Shown here piece after piece: positions 22,594 through 29,041 of a DNA stretch of 29,207 nt. The stretch's first letter is position 1. Every line of letters starts with the position of its first letter. The notes below the pieces were generated by a model that saw only the letters and a program-made list of their open reading frames with translations, did not search any database and was not told the DNA's origin. The stretch is from a virus, in the IMG/VR virus record IMGVR_UViG_3300020424_000019, positions 1 to 29,207 of that record; one strand, 5' to 3'. The position numbers and the translations under genes are program-made.

Positions 22594-23826
22594 CTAAATT
22601 CCTGTTATTTGTGTGATGGCTGCTTCTTGCTTATTAACTGGGTATAAGTATTCAATTAGATAACCCATACTGTCTGTTATGTGAGAAAGATCATTCTCTC
22701 CACCCTTTTCAGGTAGGTTTGTTCCTCTTTTGTAAGAATGTCTTTCTAGTGCATGTATTGCTCTCTTACATCTTTTGTTGATTAATACTTTTCTGCTACC
22801 ATCTGCAGAACAAAGTGCAGAATTTACTGCATTGATACGATCCCTTATCAAAGGATGTTTCCTCCTAAATTTACACTTAAATCCATAACTTTGCAAAATA
22901 GAAAGGTCAGTCCTTCCACCAGCAGAAGTCCTTGACTGAACACAAGCTGGATCTGGATAAATCGTAATTTCATCACTAGGATACCTGCAAAGTATTTCTT
23001 CTGCCATTTCATCGGTATTAGAACCAAATATTTCAATTTCATCTACCAAGAAAAGTGTACCATCATTTCTGTCAATTTGAAATACTGTTGCAGTCATAGG
23101 ATCTATATTAAAATCCATGCCAATCATTACAGGTTCGTTTTCTTCGTAAGAACGATCAACTACATTTTCATCAAAATCAAACCCATAGTATACTAATCCT
23201 GTATATGTAACAAATTCTGCCTCATACTCTTGTTCAAATGTTCTTTGATCTAGATTTCTTCTTGCTGCTTCAACTTCTTCGGGAGGAACATTACCACCTT
23301 CCAGTGTAGTAAATTGCCAAGATTCCCAATCCTCTTCTTCATCATTTCTTGCTGTATTCCAAATATCGTAAAACCAATTTCTCCCAGATGGACTAGAAAT
23401 AAATAAGGCCCCACCTTGTTTATCGGATAAGGTGGGACGTAAGACTTCTGTCCAAACCCTCTCATCTAGATAGGCAGACTCATCCATTACTAAATAATCC
23501 AATCCTATTCCTCTTAAAGAGTCTGGATTATTGGCCCCTTTCAAAGAAATGACAGATCCATTCACAAGATGTGCTTGCAAGGCCACTTCATGAAAGGATT
23601 TAGCCCATCCAAAACGCTGTAACTTTTCTTTAAGGTAGGACCACATAATATTCTTTGCAGCAGAATAAGTAGTTGTCACATACCAAACTTGTCTATATGG
23701 ATGTCTTGCAACTCTTGCCATTAAGGATAAAGAGAGGAAGCTCTTACCAAATCTTCTTCCTGCAGCAACGACCTTAAATCTAGCATTGGATTCAGCAATG
23801 TCCCGTTGGGCTGGAGTTAGTGGCAC
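22594..23826 (-). CDS. terL: terminase large subunit (packaging ATPase/nuclease)
   Basis: The protein drives ATP-powered packaging and cuts DNA. Numbered from a possible TTG at 23838: Walker A AGRRFGKS at 26-33, the tyrosine-rich VWYVTTTYSAAKN near 51-63, Walker B YLVMDES with acidic pair D119/E120, and coupling motif SSP at 148-150. The RNase H-like nuclease has acidic residues in GMDFNIDP (D242), YPDPA (D296) and ENDLSHITDSMGY (D383/D389). All expected catalytic motifs are present, so it should be active. I prefer GTG 23826 as start because it overlaps the small-subunit stop (TAGTG) with GGAAG upstream; the TTG start adds four residues. Confidence 0.93.
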   Translation of the reverse strand: MPLTPAQRDIAESNARFKVVAAGRRFGKSFLSLSLMARVARHPYRQVWYVTTTYSAAKNIMWSYLKEKLQRFGWAKSFHEVALQAHLVNGSVISLKGANNPDSLRGIGLDYLVMDESAYLDERVWTEVLRPTLSDKQGGALFISSPSGRNWFYDIWNTARNDEEEDWESWQFTTLEGGNVPPEEVEAARRNLDQRTFEQEYEAEFVTYTGLVYYGFDFDENVVDRSYEENEPVMIGMDFNIDPMTATVFQIDRNDGTLFLVDEIEIFGSNTDEMAEEILCRYPSDEITIYPDPACVQSRTSAGGRTDLSILQSYGFKCKFRRKHPLIRDRINAVNSALCSADGSRKVLINKRCKRAIHALERHSYKRGTNLPEKGGENDLSHITDSMGYLIEYLYPVNKQEAAITQITGI

Positions 23827-24335
23827 TAATCTTCCCAAGGAAGAACAGTCATATCTTCTTTAGTCTCTTCATCCATTCCATAGGCCTTTCTTTTCCCAAG
23901 GTATCCTATTGATAATGTTTCCATTGTAATCTTACAACACTTTAAATATTGAAAGACAATATCAGACTCTTCCTTGTCTAAAATAATCTCATTAGTGTTT
24001 TTGTCCCTATTTTTGACAAGTCTTGTATGAAATCCAATAGTCATGGCCCTTATCCTTTCTGAATCCTGAATAAAATTTTCAGTCTCTCTCAAGGACCTTT
24101 CCACTCTGTCAGAAACAACAACTTGTTTTTCCCTATCTGCTGCTCTCTGTATTACCTCATCCTTTCTAATACCCTTTTCCCAAGCATTCCTTTTTACATG
24201 GTAGCGAACGGCATTTTCAGAAACATCTATCTCTTCAGCAATGGATTTAATCGTTTCTCCTGCTTCTACCCTGGCCTTTATTTTACCCAGATCTTCTAAA
24301 GTTAATTTTTTCTGAAAATTATTTTCCTCTTCCAA
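23826..24335 (-). CDS. terS: terminase small subunit
   Basis: The 169-residue protein lies immediately before the large subunit. Residues about 10-50 form a helix-turn-helix (LGKIKARVEAGETIKSIAEE then IDVSENAVRYHVKRNAWEKG), the DNA-recognition part that selects packaging sites. Residues 60-150 are helical and charged, fitting the central oligomerisation core, and the C-terminus (KEDMTVLPWED) would contact the large subunit. The start is a TTG directly after the ParB-like stop (TAATTG). It is made convincing by GGAGG five bases upstream, located in the ParB-like gene's last codons, so translation of the two genes is coupled. Confidence 0.85.
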   Translation of the reverse strand: MEEENNFQKKLTLEDLGKIKARVEAGETIKSIAEEIDVSENAVRYHVKRNAWEKGIRKDEVIQRAADREKQVVVSDRVERSLRETENFIQDSERIRAMTIGFHTRLVKNRDKNTNEIILDKEESDIVFQYLKCCKITMETLSIGYLGKRKAYGMDEETKEDMTVLPWED

Positions 24336-25247
24336 TTATTCCTCCATTAATGCTTCTTCTTTTTGACACATTTCAATTACTTTTTCTGCTGCCTTATTAC
24401 CTAAAACCTTCTTGACAAGGACAGCCTCTTCACCAGTAAAAGTTAAATAGAGTCTAAAAATATCATTATCCTTACGCAAGGCCTGTCTTTCTTCTGCAGT
24501 CTTTGCTTCTGCAAGTTGTTTTTCTCTTTCTCTCTTTCTTTCCACTGCAGCAATCGAAGAGGCAGCAGCCACTGTTCCGGCCCCACCACTTTCTATCTCA
24601 TGAGTCTCCGTAGTAGTCTCAATGTCATTTTGGACATCTACCTCTCTGTCATCAGAAGGCTCCCAGGCCTCGGACCAATCCTCTCCTGCAAGTGCATCTG
24701 GTGCAGGGATGTCTTCCAGTAACTTATTTAGTTCAACATCATCTAACATTAAAGAGTCTTGTGCCCAATCCAAGGCCCCCAGTTTTTCAAGATCCCTTAA
24801 AAGTTCTGCTGTTAGGTCAATATCTTCTGATCCTCTGGCCCGATTGTGACGAAGAGTTGCAATTTTGGCCTGTTCTTCTGTCATCGGAGTGATCACAACA
24901 GGAATCTCATCATAACCAAGGCTATGGGCCGCTCTCCAACGGTGTTCTCCATCAACAATCTTTACTTGGTTGTGTTCATTACGGATACATACAATTGGTT
25001 GGGTAAATCCATCTTCTGACATGGACTTCAACAATAGTTCAAAGTCATGATCGCTTTGTCGATTAGGATTCCATTCATTTGGGATCACATCATTTACACC
25101 TACATATTCAATATCTAAAGTAGATAAGGCCTTGTTCTTCTTTTCGACAGTTCGTTTACCCTTCTTTTTTACTTTTTCTGTAACTCTATGTTGAGTCTCT
25201 GCAGGTGTAGTGTTTACTGCAATTTGTTCTTCTGGTTTTTCCACCAT
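24336..25247 (-). CDS. ParB/Srx-type nuclease-domain protein (IbrB-like)
   Basis: The 303-residue protein has a basic N-terminal tail (1-42) and a ParB N-terminal domain at about 46-165. Within it are VIPNEWNPNRQSDHDFELLL, the QPIV strand, and the hallmark VDGEHRWRAAHSLGYDEIPV at 98-117. The usual GERR is GEHR, as often seen in phage and DGQHR-type members. The C-terminal half is acidic, then a charged helix ERKREREKQLAEAKTAEERQ. No ParB DNA-binding HTH is apparent, so partition is unlikely. ParB-fold domains bind or hydrolyse nucleotides or nick DNA. Its neighbour is a PAPS-reductase-like gene, the same pairing as IbrA/IbrB, and it is translationally coupled to terS. Confidence 0.82.
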   Translation of the reverse strand: MVEKPEEQIAVNTTPAETQHRVTEKVKKKGKRTVEKKNKALSTLDIEYVGVNDVIPNEWNPNRQSDHDFELLLKSMSEDGFTQPIVCIRNEHNQVKIVDGEHRWRAAHSLGYDEIPVVITPMTEEQAKIATLRHNRARGSEDIDLTAELLRDLEKLGALDWAQDSLMLDDVELNKLLEDIPAPDALAGEDWSEAWEPSDDREVDVQNDIETTTETHEIESGGAGTVAAASSIAAVERKREREKQLAEAKTAEERQALRKDNDIFRLYLTFTGEEAVLVKKVLGNKAAEKVIEMCQKEEALMEE

Positions 25248-25260
25248 ATGTATCCATTAG

Positions 25261-26400
25261 TTAAAAAGTAGGTTTACCTTGCCATTTTCCACTGCCTGGT
25301 CTGAAAAACTCAGGCTCCACCATTGGCAAAAAGGAGGCCTTTGATGAAAATGGGTCCCCATTGTATAATGATAAGGCCATTTTCTTCCAAGAAGCAATAT
25401 TCCCAGTGCAACTCATGCAAGGATGAACTTCTGGAAATTCAGTTGTAGAGTGTTTTGCATGTCTCCTCATATATACTTCTTTCGTTTTTAGAGATCTTTC
25501 TCTAATCCAATCCGGTGCCTCATCAATGCAAGTTCTGTGAAAACACTCTTCCCATGTTTCACCATACTTTCTTGTTGGTGTCAAGGCATGCATACCAAAC
25601 TTTACACCTGTTCTAATCCCCTGAAGTCTTTGGCAAGCTCTGTCAAACCACTTAGGCCATGCAACTGATGCCATTTTTAGGGTTTCTATACCATAAGGAT
25701 TCATTGTTGGTGGCCCAATCCTCATAACGGGTAAGGTTATTCTATTTCTCAACATGACATCGTAGGCCCGATTGTAATCCAGATTCAATTCTTTTATTAA
25801 TTTCCACACATCCTTGTTTGTCCAATCGTAAATTGGACGAATATTCGCAACCTTATACCTATTAGGTTTTGTTATATATCCACCAGAAGTAAATAATCCA
25901 TACAAACGGTGTCTGGATTCGTCCGTTCTTAGACCAATTGCAGCGTAGAGCTTTTGTCCTGCTTCAATTGGGAAACGGTCAGGATGAGTCATGGCTTCGA
26001 TGTGTTGCTCTTTAATGTTTTGTGCCCAACTCGGAGGCTCTCTCATCCAATCACTAGGACTTAAACTTGGGTCCATTACCCAAAAGTAAGGGTTGGCCCT
26101 GTCATATACATTAATAATCGGTTGATTAGCAACAAGCCATGTCATCCGAACTTCTGGTCTTTGAGCAGTTCTCTCTGCAAACTCATAAGTACCAGGAAAC
26201 ATCAACTCTTCATCACGCAAGACAACATCTACTGGCAAATTCCCTGTCATTTGAGCAGCCATTATACAGACTTCCAACAAGACCGTGGAGTCCTTACCTG
26301 TAGAAAAAGAGACCACAATACGGTGACCTTCTTCGTAAATTGTAGCAACTCGGTTGATTGCCTCATCCAGTACAGTGCTGCCTGTTTTTTTCCTTGGCAT
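25261..26400 (-). CDS. PAPS reductase-like PP-loop protein (IbrA/DndC-like)
   Basis: The 379-residue protein has the PP-loop ATP pyrophosphatase motif SFSTGKDST at 31-39 and VDVVLRDEELMFPGTYEF in the next strand. The family's AIGLRTDESRHR lies at about 154-165 and NIRPIYDWTNKDVWKLIKEL at 186-205. The C-terminal part has paired cysteines (C287/C291 and HPCMSC at 326-331) that could hold a metal or Fe-S cluster. Family members activate a substrate as an adenylate or act on sulfur, in PAPS reduction, tRNA thiolation or DNA phosphorothioation (DndC). True assimilatory PAPS reductase is shorter and ends differently. The gene sits between the methyltransferase and ParB-like genes with gaps of 13-17 bases, indicating a cassette. 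The actual substrate is unknown. Confidence 0.85.
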   Translation of the reverse strand: MPRKKTGSTVLDEAINRVATIYEEGHRIVVSFSTGKDSTVLLEVCIMAAQMTGNLPVDVVLRDEELMFPGTYEFAERTAQRPEVRMTWLVANQPIINVYDRANPYFWVMDPSLSPSDWMREPPSWAQNIKEQHIEAMTHPDRFPIEAGQKLYAAIGLRTDESRHRLYGLFTSGGYITKPNRYKVANIRPIYDWTNKDVWKLIKELNLDYNRAYDVMLRNRITLPVMRIGPPTMNPYGIETLKMASVAWPKWFDRACQRLQGIRTGVKFGMHALTPTRKYGETWEECFHRTCIDEAPDWIRERSLKTKEVYMRRHAKHSTTEFPEVHPCMSCTGNIASWKKMALSLYNGDPFSSKASFLPMVEPEFFRPGSGKWQGKPTF

Positions 26401-26417
26401 TTTTGGCCCCGTAAAAA

Positions 26418-27221
26418 TTACAACTTTTTGACAATAGTTAGATAATAAGAGCAGTCAGCTTTTTCAGGACCTCCTATTCTTGGGTTGTAGTTCATCAAAC
26501 TCTGTTCAATGTCTTCTTGAATTCTGTTGATGTGGTACGATTTTAAGTCTTCTTCATGATTGCCTACATTCTTACGGACATACCCCTCTTTATCTGGCTT
26601 TGAAAAAGGGTAGATTCTATGGTCCTCCGAATTTGCAAGGTCCCTTGTCCAAGTCCAAAGAACAGATCCCTCCACCATAGTGTATGGGTAAGTGTCTACT
26701 TTTATTAGTTTGTGAACACTGGTCTCTCTTTCCTCGGGCTTCAACGTCCCATAGGTCATCACTAGCAATGTGCCCCCTTTTTTGACACAGGACCAGAGAT
26801 TTTTAATGGCCTTTTTCATACTATATCTACTTAGACAATTTAAGCCCGCATTGAGGCTCAACACTAGATCGAACTTTTCAGAAAAGAGCAGGTGGTCATC
26901 TAAAAAACTCATTTGGTAGAGCCGATTTGTAACCTCATCATTCTGATCACGATACTGAGGCCATTTCGTCTTAAACTCCAAGAGCATATTTTTAGAAATA
27001 TCATATCCCACATAATTGTGGACATCCCAATTTAGTCCATAACAATAGTCCATAAATAGTCCTGTACCACAGCCCGCATCAAGCACAGCCCCTTTTACAA
27101 GACCTTCATCGTATAGAAAATTAAAAAGCACATGATCTTCTGCCCGCATAACGGGCAAGACTGTATTTTTGTCATATTTACTAGCAACCTTATCGTAATA
27201 TTCTTTTGGGCTCATCGGCAT
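26418..27221 (-). CDS. class I SAM-dependent methyltransferase
   Basis: The 267-residue protein begins YYDKVASKYDKNT, a common UbiE-type opening. Motif I is AVLDAGCGTGLF at 45-56, the acidic strand II end is YVGYDISKN at 70-78, and motif IV region is FDLVLSLNAGLNCLS at 117-131, followed by VKKGGTLLVMTYG. There is no DPPY/NPPY or PC motif of classical DNA adenine or cytosine methylases, so a small-molecule, RNA or protein target is more likely than standard DNA methylation. It is first in the leftward series, about 40 bases from a candidate promoter. An ATG at 27215 is an alternative start; neither has a strong ribosome site. Confidence 0.85.
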   Translation of the reverse strand: MPMSPKEYYDKVASKYDKNTVLPVMRAEDHVLFNFLYDEGLVKGAVLDAGCGTGLFMDYCYGLNWDVHNYVGYDISKNMLLEFKTKWPQYRDQNDEVTNRLYQMSFLDDHLLFSEKFDLVLSLNAGLNCLSRYSMKKAIKNLWSCVKKGGTLLVMTYGTLKPEERETSVHKLIKVDTYPYTMVEGSVLWTWTRDLANSEDHRIYPFSKPDKEGYVRKNVGNHEEDLKSYHINRIQEDIEQSLMNYNPRIGGPEKADCSYYLTIVKKL

Positions 27222-27262
27222 CTACATCTCATACTGTCAGTTTATAACAAATCTCTACCTGG

Positions 27263-27291
27263 ACTTTAACTTGTTTGTGGAAACCTGTAAA
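27263..27291 (-). promoter_or_regulatory. candidate leftward promoter for the late gene series
   Basis: On the minus strand TTTACA (27291-27286) and TAAAGT (27268-27263) are 17 bases apart and would start transcription near 27256, about 35 bases before the methyltransferase ATG. Each hexamer matches the sigma70 consensus at four of six bases, so this is a weak or activated promoter at best. Confidence 0.4.
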
Positions 27292-27353
27292 GCACAAAGA
27301 CTTTTTCATCAAAAACCCCCCATTTTCGGCAATCTCTTTGTAGTTTCTTTCAC

Positions 27354-27389
27354 AAAACGAAAGACTTTTTGGCAAAAACGAAAGACTTT
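27354..27389. repeat. direct repeat AAAACGAAAGACTTT, period 21
   Basis: Two perfect 15-base copies lie at 27354-27368 and 27375-27389, one start every 21 bases (two DNA turns). An imperfect copy (CACAAAGACTTTTTC) is at 27293-27307, just upstream of the leftward promoter candidate. Spacing on one face of the helix suggests binding sites for a regulator of the late genes. Confidence 0.6.
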
Positions 27390-27479
27390 CTCAAACACTT
27401 TGACAATCAAAACCCTTCCGATCCGATTCCGATTCATCGTTTCGGACTGAACTATCCTAAACTTAGCCTCAAAACGGGC

Positions 27480-27506
27480 AGAGCCTGCGGCTCTCTTTTA
27501 TTTCTT
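27480..27506 (+). terminator. rho-independent terminator, rightward
   Basis: AGAGCC-TGC-GGCTCT gives a six-base stem with a three-base loop, followed by CTTTTATTTCTT. It terminates rightward transcription, yet no rightward gene lies to its left. It may end a short untranslated RNA or block antisense readthrough into the promoter region. Confidence 0.6.
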
Positions 27507-27522
27507 GCCATGAAATGGCCTC

Positions 27523-27549
27523 TTGGTTCCCTTGGTTCCTGTTGGTTCC
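27523..27549. repeat. three TTGGTTCC direct repeats
   Basis: Copies at 27523-27530, 27532-27539 and 27542-27549 start 9 and 10 bases apart, nearly one helical turn. A short GCCAT-GAA-ATGGC inverted repeat lies just to the left (27507-27519). Confidence 0.6.
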
Positions 27550-27699
27550 ATGATAAATGAGCTAAGACCGTATTGAGTCTAGCCTTTTTTAGGTGAGCCT
27601 TGCTTATTTTTGGAGGGGTGCTTTTGAAATAGTGCTGGCTATGGGGGTTGGTGGGGGTCGATGTATTAAGGTAATGCATAGGGTGTACCACCCACACCC

Positions 27700-27760
27700 A
27701 GGGGTAAATATTACCTACCTTCTAGGAAATTATTACCTAGTACCAGGAAAATATTACCTA
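27700..27760. repeat. three near-palindromic operator/iteron sites ending ATTACCTA
   Basis: Sites at 27700-27717, 27724-27739 and 27745-27760 end 22 and 21 bases apart. They fit a palindromic core like AGGWAATATTACCT; the middle one is bounded by CTAGG and CCTAG. A half-site AAGGTAAT is at 27668-27675. They lie 45-100 bases upstream of the rightward promoter, as expected for repressor or activator operators, or for origin iterons. Confidence 0.65.
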
Positions 27761-27803
27761 CCAATCCTTGTAATACGTTTGTAATACAAACAAAATATCT
27801 ATT

Positions 27804-27831
27804 TTGTTGAATGGTACGCTAATTGTATTAT
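27804..27831 (+). promoter_or_regulatory. rightward promoter for the small-gene set
   Basis: TTGTTG (27804-27809) and TATTAT (27826-27831) are 16 bases apart. A perfect TATAAT follows at 27833-27838 but has no -35 at normal spacing. Transcription would start around 27838-27845, giving a leader of about 80 bases that folds into two hairpins before the first gene. Confidence 0.5.
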
Positions 27832-27838
27832 CTATAAT

Positions 27839-27854
27839 AACCCAAAAAAGGGTT
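27839..27854 (+). other. AACCC/GGGTT hairpin at the rightward transcript start
   Basis: AACCC-AAAAAA-GGGTT forms a five-base stem with an all-A loop at or near the predicted 5' end of the rightward mRNA. It is followed by AAAAG, not a T-run, so it is not a terminator. Confidence 0.45.
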
Positions 27855-27858
27855 AAAA

Positions 27859-27901
27859 GACACAAAAACGGGTAGCATGGGGCCACCCGAATAATTGTGT
27901 C
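27859..27901 (+). other. two-tier stem in the leader of the first rightward gene
   Basis: GACACAA (27859-27865) pairs with TTGTGTC (27895-27901), and inside it CGGGT (27869-27873) pairs with ACCCG (27885-27889). The apical loop contains GGGGCCA, a string also found in the intergenic hairpin modules of the next two genes. The structure ends 19 bases before the ATG, next to the AAGG ribosome site, so it may control translation. Confidence 0.55.
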
Positions 27902-27920
27902 CAAAATTTAAGGTGCAAAA

Positions 27921-28349
27921 ATGGAAACTTATTTGAACAACAAAGTACTAAAATGCGAGGTTGCTGTTTTCGGTATCAGAGGGATCGTTCACAGTAACGG
28001 ATTATTTAATGAGATGTTCAATTCAAAGAACATAAAAATGCAATTAAACAAAGTTTATGAAACTTTATCTGATATTACAGTAAAAGTATCATTAGATGAG
28101 TTTAGCGTATTCACTGAAATAATTTGGAGAAATAAAACTATCCTTAACTTTAAAGGATATCCAAATTCAACGCAATTGCATAAACTGGAGGATCTTGAAT
28201 TCAATGCAGGAGAAAATGGGTATTCACAACCTTTTAAAAGCAAAAAACTGTATATATCAAAAAGTATAGCATTCAGGTTTTTTATTGATGAGAAAGAAGC
28301 AGATTACGAGTGGGATGCAAACAACCAAGTTAACTGGGAAAATAAATAA
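27921..28349 (+). CDS. hypothetical protein, first rightward small gene
   Basis: The 142-residue product opens METYLNNKVLKCEVAVFGIR and is a soluble alpha/beta-looking protein without a signal peptide or membrane segment. The middle holds alternating hydrophobic strands (DITVKVSLDEFSVFTEIIWR), and the C-terminus is acidic and Trp-containing (KEADYEWDANNQVNWENK). I do not recognise a family. AAGG lies nine bases before the ATG and a long structured leader precedes it. It is transcribed away from the virion genes, so it is probably an early protein for host takeover or regulation, which is inference from position only. Confidence 0.75.
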   Translation: METYLNNKVLKCEVAVFGIRGIVHSNGLFNEMFNSKNIKMQLNKVYETLSDITVKVSLDEFSVFTEIIWRNKTILNFKGYPNSTQLHKLEDLEFNAGENGYSQPFKSKKLYISKSIAFRFFIDEKEADYEWDANNQVNWENK

Positions 28350-28353
28350 CAAC

Positions 28354-28381
28354 AAAGGCCCCAATGGGGCCATGAAAGGAA
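28354..28381 (+). repeat. 28-base hairpin/RBS module, copy 1
   Basis: The module reads AAA, then GGCCCC-AAT-GGGGCC (six-base perfect stem), then ATGAAAGGAA. Copy 2 at 28770-28797 differs only in the hairpin loop (ATT). The AAAGGA is the ribosome site of the following gene. The ATG inside it opens an eight-codon mini-ORF overlapping the real start. Confidence 0.8.
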
Positions 28382-28384
28382 TAT

Positions 28385-28762
28385 ATGAAAGTTAAATGCG
28401 ACAAACTAAAAAAACTAGCAACAAATAGCTATATCGTTTGGGTTTCCAATTACTACAGAGAACGTAGTAATGGGAAGGAGGTTAGAATTGTTCTTTTTGG
28501 TGATGTTTTTCATGTATATTTTGTTGAGTATGACAAAGTAGAAGGAAGTTTTTCAATTGAATTGCAACATTATTTTTCTAAGGAATACGGTAAAACTGTT
28601 GAACCAGTAAAGGGTTCAAAACAATTGCTATTGCAAGAATACGAATACGGAAAGAAAAAAGTTCATGAGTTGAGAGGAGGGTTTGATGAAAAAGATTTTG
28701 AATTTAAAAGGACCAATTTGGATGTTATTTTAGATAACATCTTCGATGGCCCACTATATTAA
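28385..28762 (+). CDS. hypothetical protein, second rightward small gene
   Basis: The 125-residue product starts at ATG 28385, four bases after AAAGGA of the hairpin module. A basic N-terminus (MKVKCDKLKKLATNSY) leads to hydrophobic strands (KEVRIVLFGDVFHVYFVEYD), then a charged middle (QEYEYGKKKVHELRGGFDEK) and a C-terminal helix ending NIFDGPLY. No known motif, signal or membrane segment is visible. The strand-rich first half suggests a small beta or alpha/beta fold. Expected to be co-expressed with its two neighbours from the promoter near 27804. Confidence 0.75.
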   Translation: MKVKCDKLKKLATNSYIVWVSNYYRERSNGKEVRIVLFGDVFHVYFVEYDKVEGSFSIELQHYFSKEYGKTVEPVKGSKQLLLQEYEYGKKKVHELRGGFDEKDFEFKRTNLDVILDNIFDGPLY

Positions 28763-28769
28763 TAATTTA

Positions 28770-28797
28770 AAAGGCCCCATTGGGGCCATGAAAGGAA
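28770..28797 (+). repeat. 28-base hairpin/RBS module, copy 2
   Basis: This copy reads AAA, GGCCCC-ATT-GGGGCC, ATGAAAGGAA, one base different from copy 1. The GTG start of the next gene follows five bases after AAAGGA. The internal ATG opens a five-codon mini-ORF whose TGA overlaps that GTG. Confidence 0.8.
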
Positions 28798-28801
28798 CAA
28801 A

Positions 28802-29041
28802 GTGAGTATACCGAAAGAAGTATTTCAGAAGGAGTTTGTCGAGAATAAACTTCGGAATATACAAAATAAAAATATCGTAGTTGAAAGAAACTACAAAAAG
28901 AAAACAGTTTTTTATTTTGTTTCAGGTGTTGCAATATTCATTGCAACACTAATTTACTCAGAAGTGTTGCATGGTGCAATACGAAAGGTTTGTCCAAAAT
29001 ACTTGGACAACGGAACAAAAGTATACTTGAGATGTAAATAG
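28802..29041 (+). CDS. small single-pass membrane protein, third rightward gene
   Basis: The start is GTG 28802, supported by AAAGGA five bases upstream. The 79-residue product has a charged N-terminus (residues 1-34, rich in Lys/Glu/Asn) and one hydrophobic helix VFYFVSGVAIFIATLIYSEV at about 36-55. A short C-terminal part with two cysteines follows (VCPKYLDNGTKVYLRCK), which could form a disulfide if outside the cytoplasm. Basic KKK just before the helix predicts N-terminus inside. It could be a phage inner-membrane effector such as a lysis or superinfection-exclusion factor, but there is no motif to prove that. Confidence 0.7.
   Translation: MSIPKEVFQKEFVENKLRNIQNKNIVVERNYKKKTVFYFVSGVAIFIATLIYSEVLHGAIRKVCPKYLDNGTKVYLRCK

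Larger units (their letters stand above)
27222..27920. other. 700-base non-coding control region between divergent gene sets
   Basis: No convincing gene fits here. The interval holds, left to right, a leftward promoter candidate, AAAACGAAAGACTTT direct repeats, a rightward terminator hairpin, three TTGGTTCC repeats, a G-rich stretch (27643-27657), a GGGTGT/ACACCC inverted repeat (27681-27699), three near-palindromic ATTACCTA sites, a TTGTAATAC direct repeat (27768-27776 and 27779-27787), a rightward promoter and two leader hairpins. It separates late structural genes from small rightward genes, so it is the likely regulatory switch and a possible replication origin. Confidence 0.75.

Noticed and set aside
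24336-25247. Plasmid or prophage partition ParB
   Set aside because: There is no ParA partner, no visible HTH after the ParB domain and no parS-like sites. The PAPS-reductase-like neighbour points to the IbrB type.
25261-26400. Assimilatory PAPS reductase (CysH) carried to boost host sulfur metabolism
   Set aside because: The protein is longer than CysH, lacks its usual C-terminal ECGLH-type motif and is linked to ParB-like and terminase genes rather than metabolic genes.
27400-27428. Strong rightward promoter from the perfect TTGACA at 27400-27405
   Set aside because: At 16-18 bases downstream there is only TCCGAT/CCGATT/CGATTC, far from TATAAT. Kept only as part of the small-RNA hypothesis.
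27369-27784. Short frames in the control region: 27369-27560 (+), 27452-27697 (-) and 27593-27784 (+)
   Set aside because: They lack ribosome sites, have composition unlike the neighbouring proteins and run across hairpins, repeats and a terminator. They overlap one another and show no motif.
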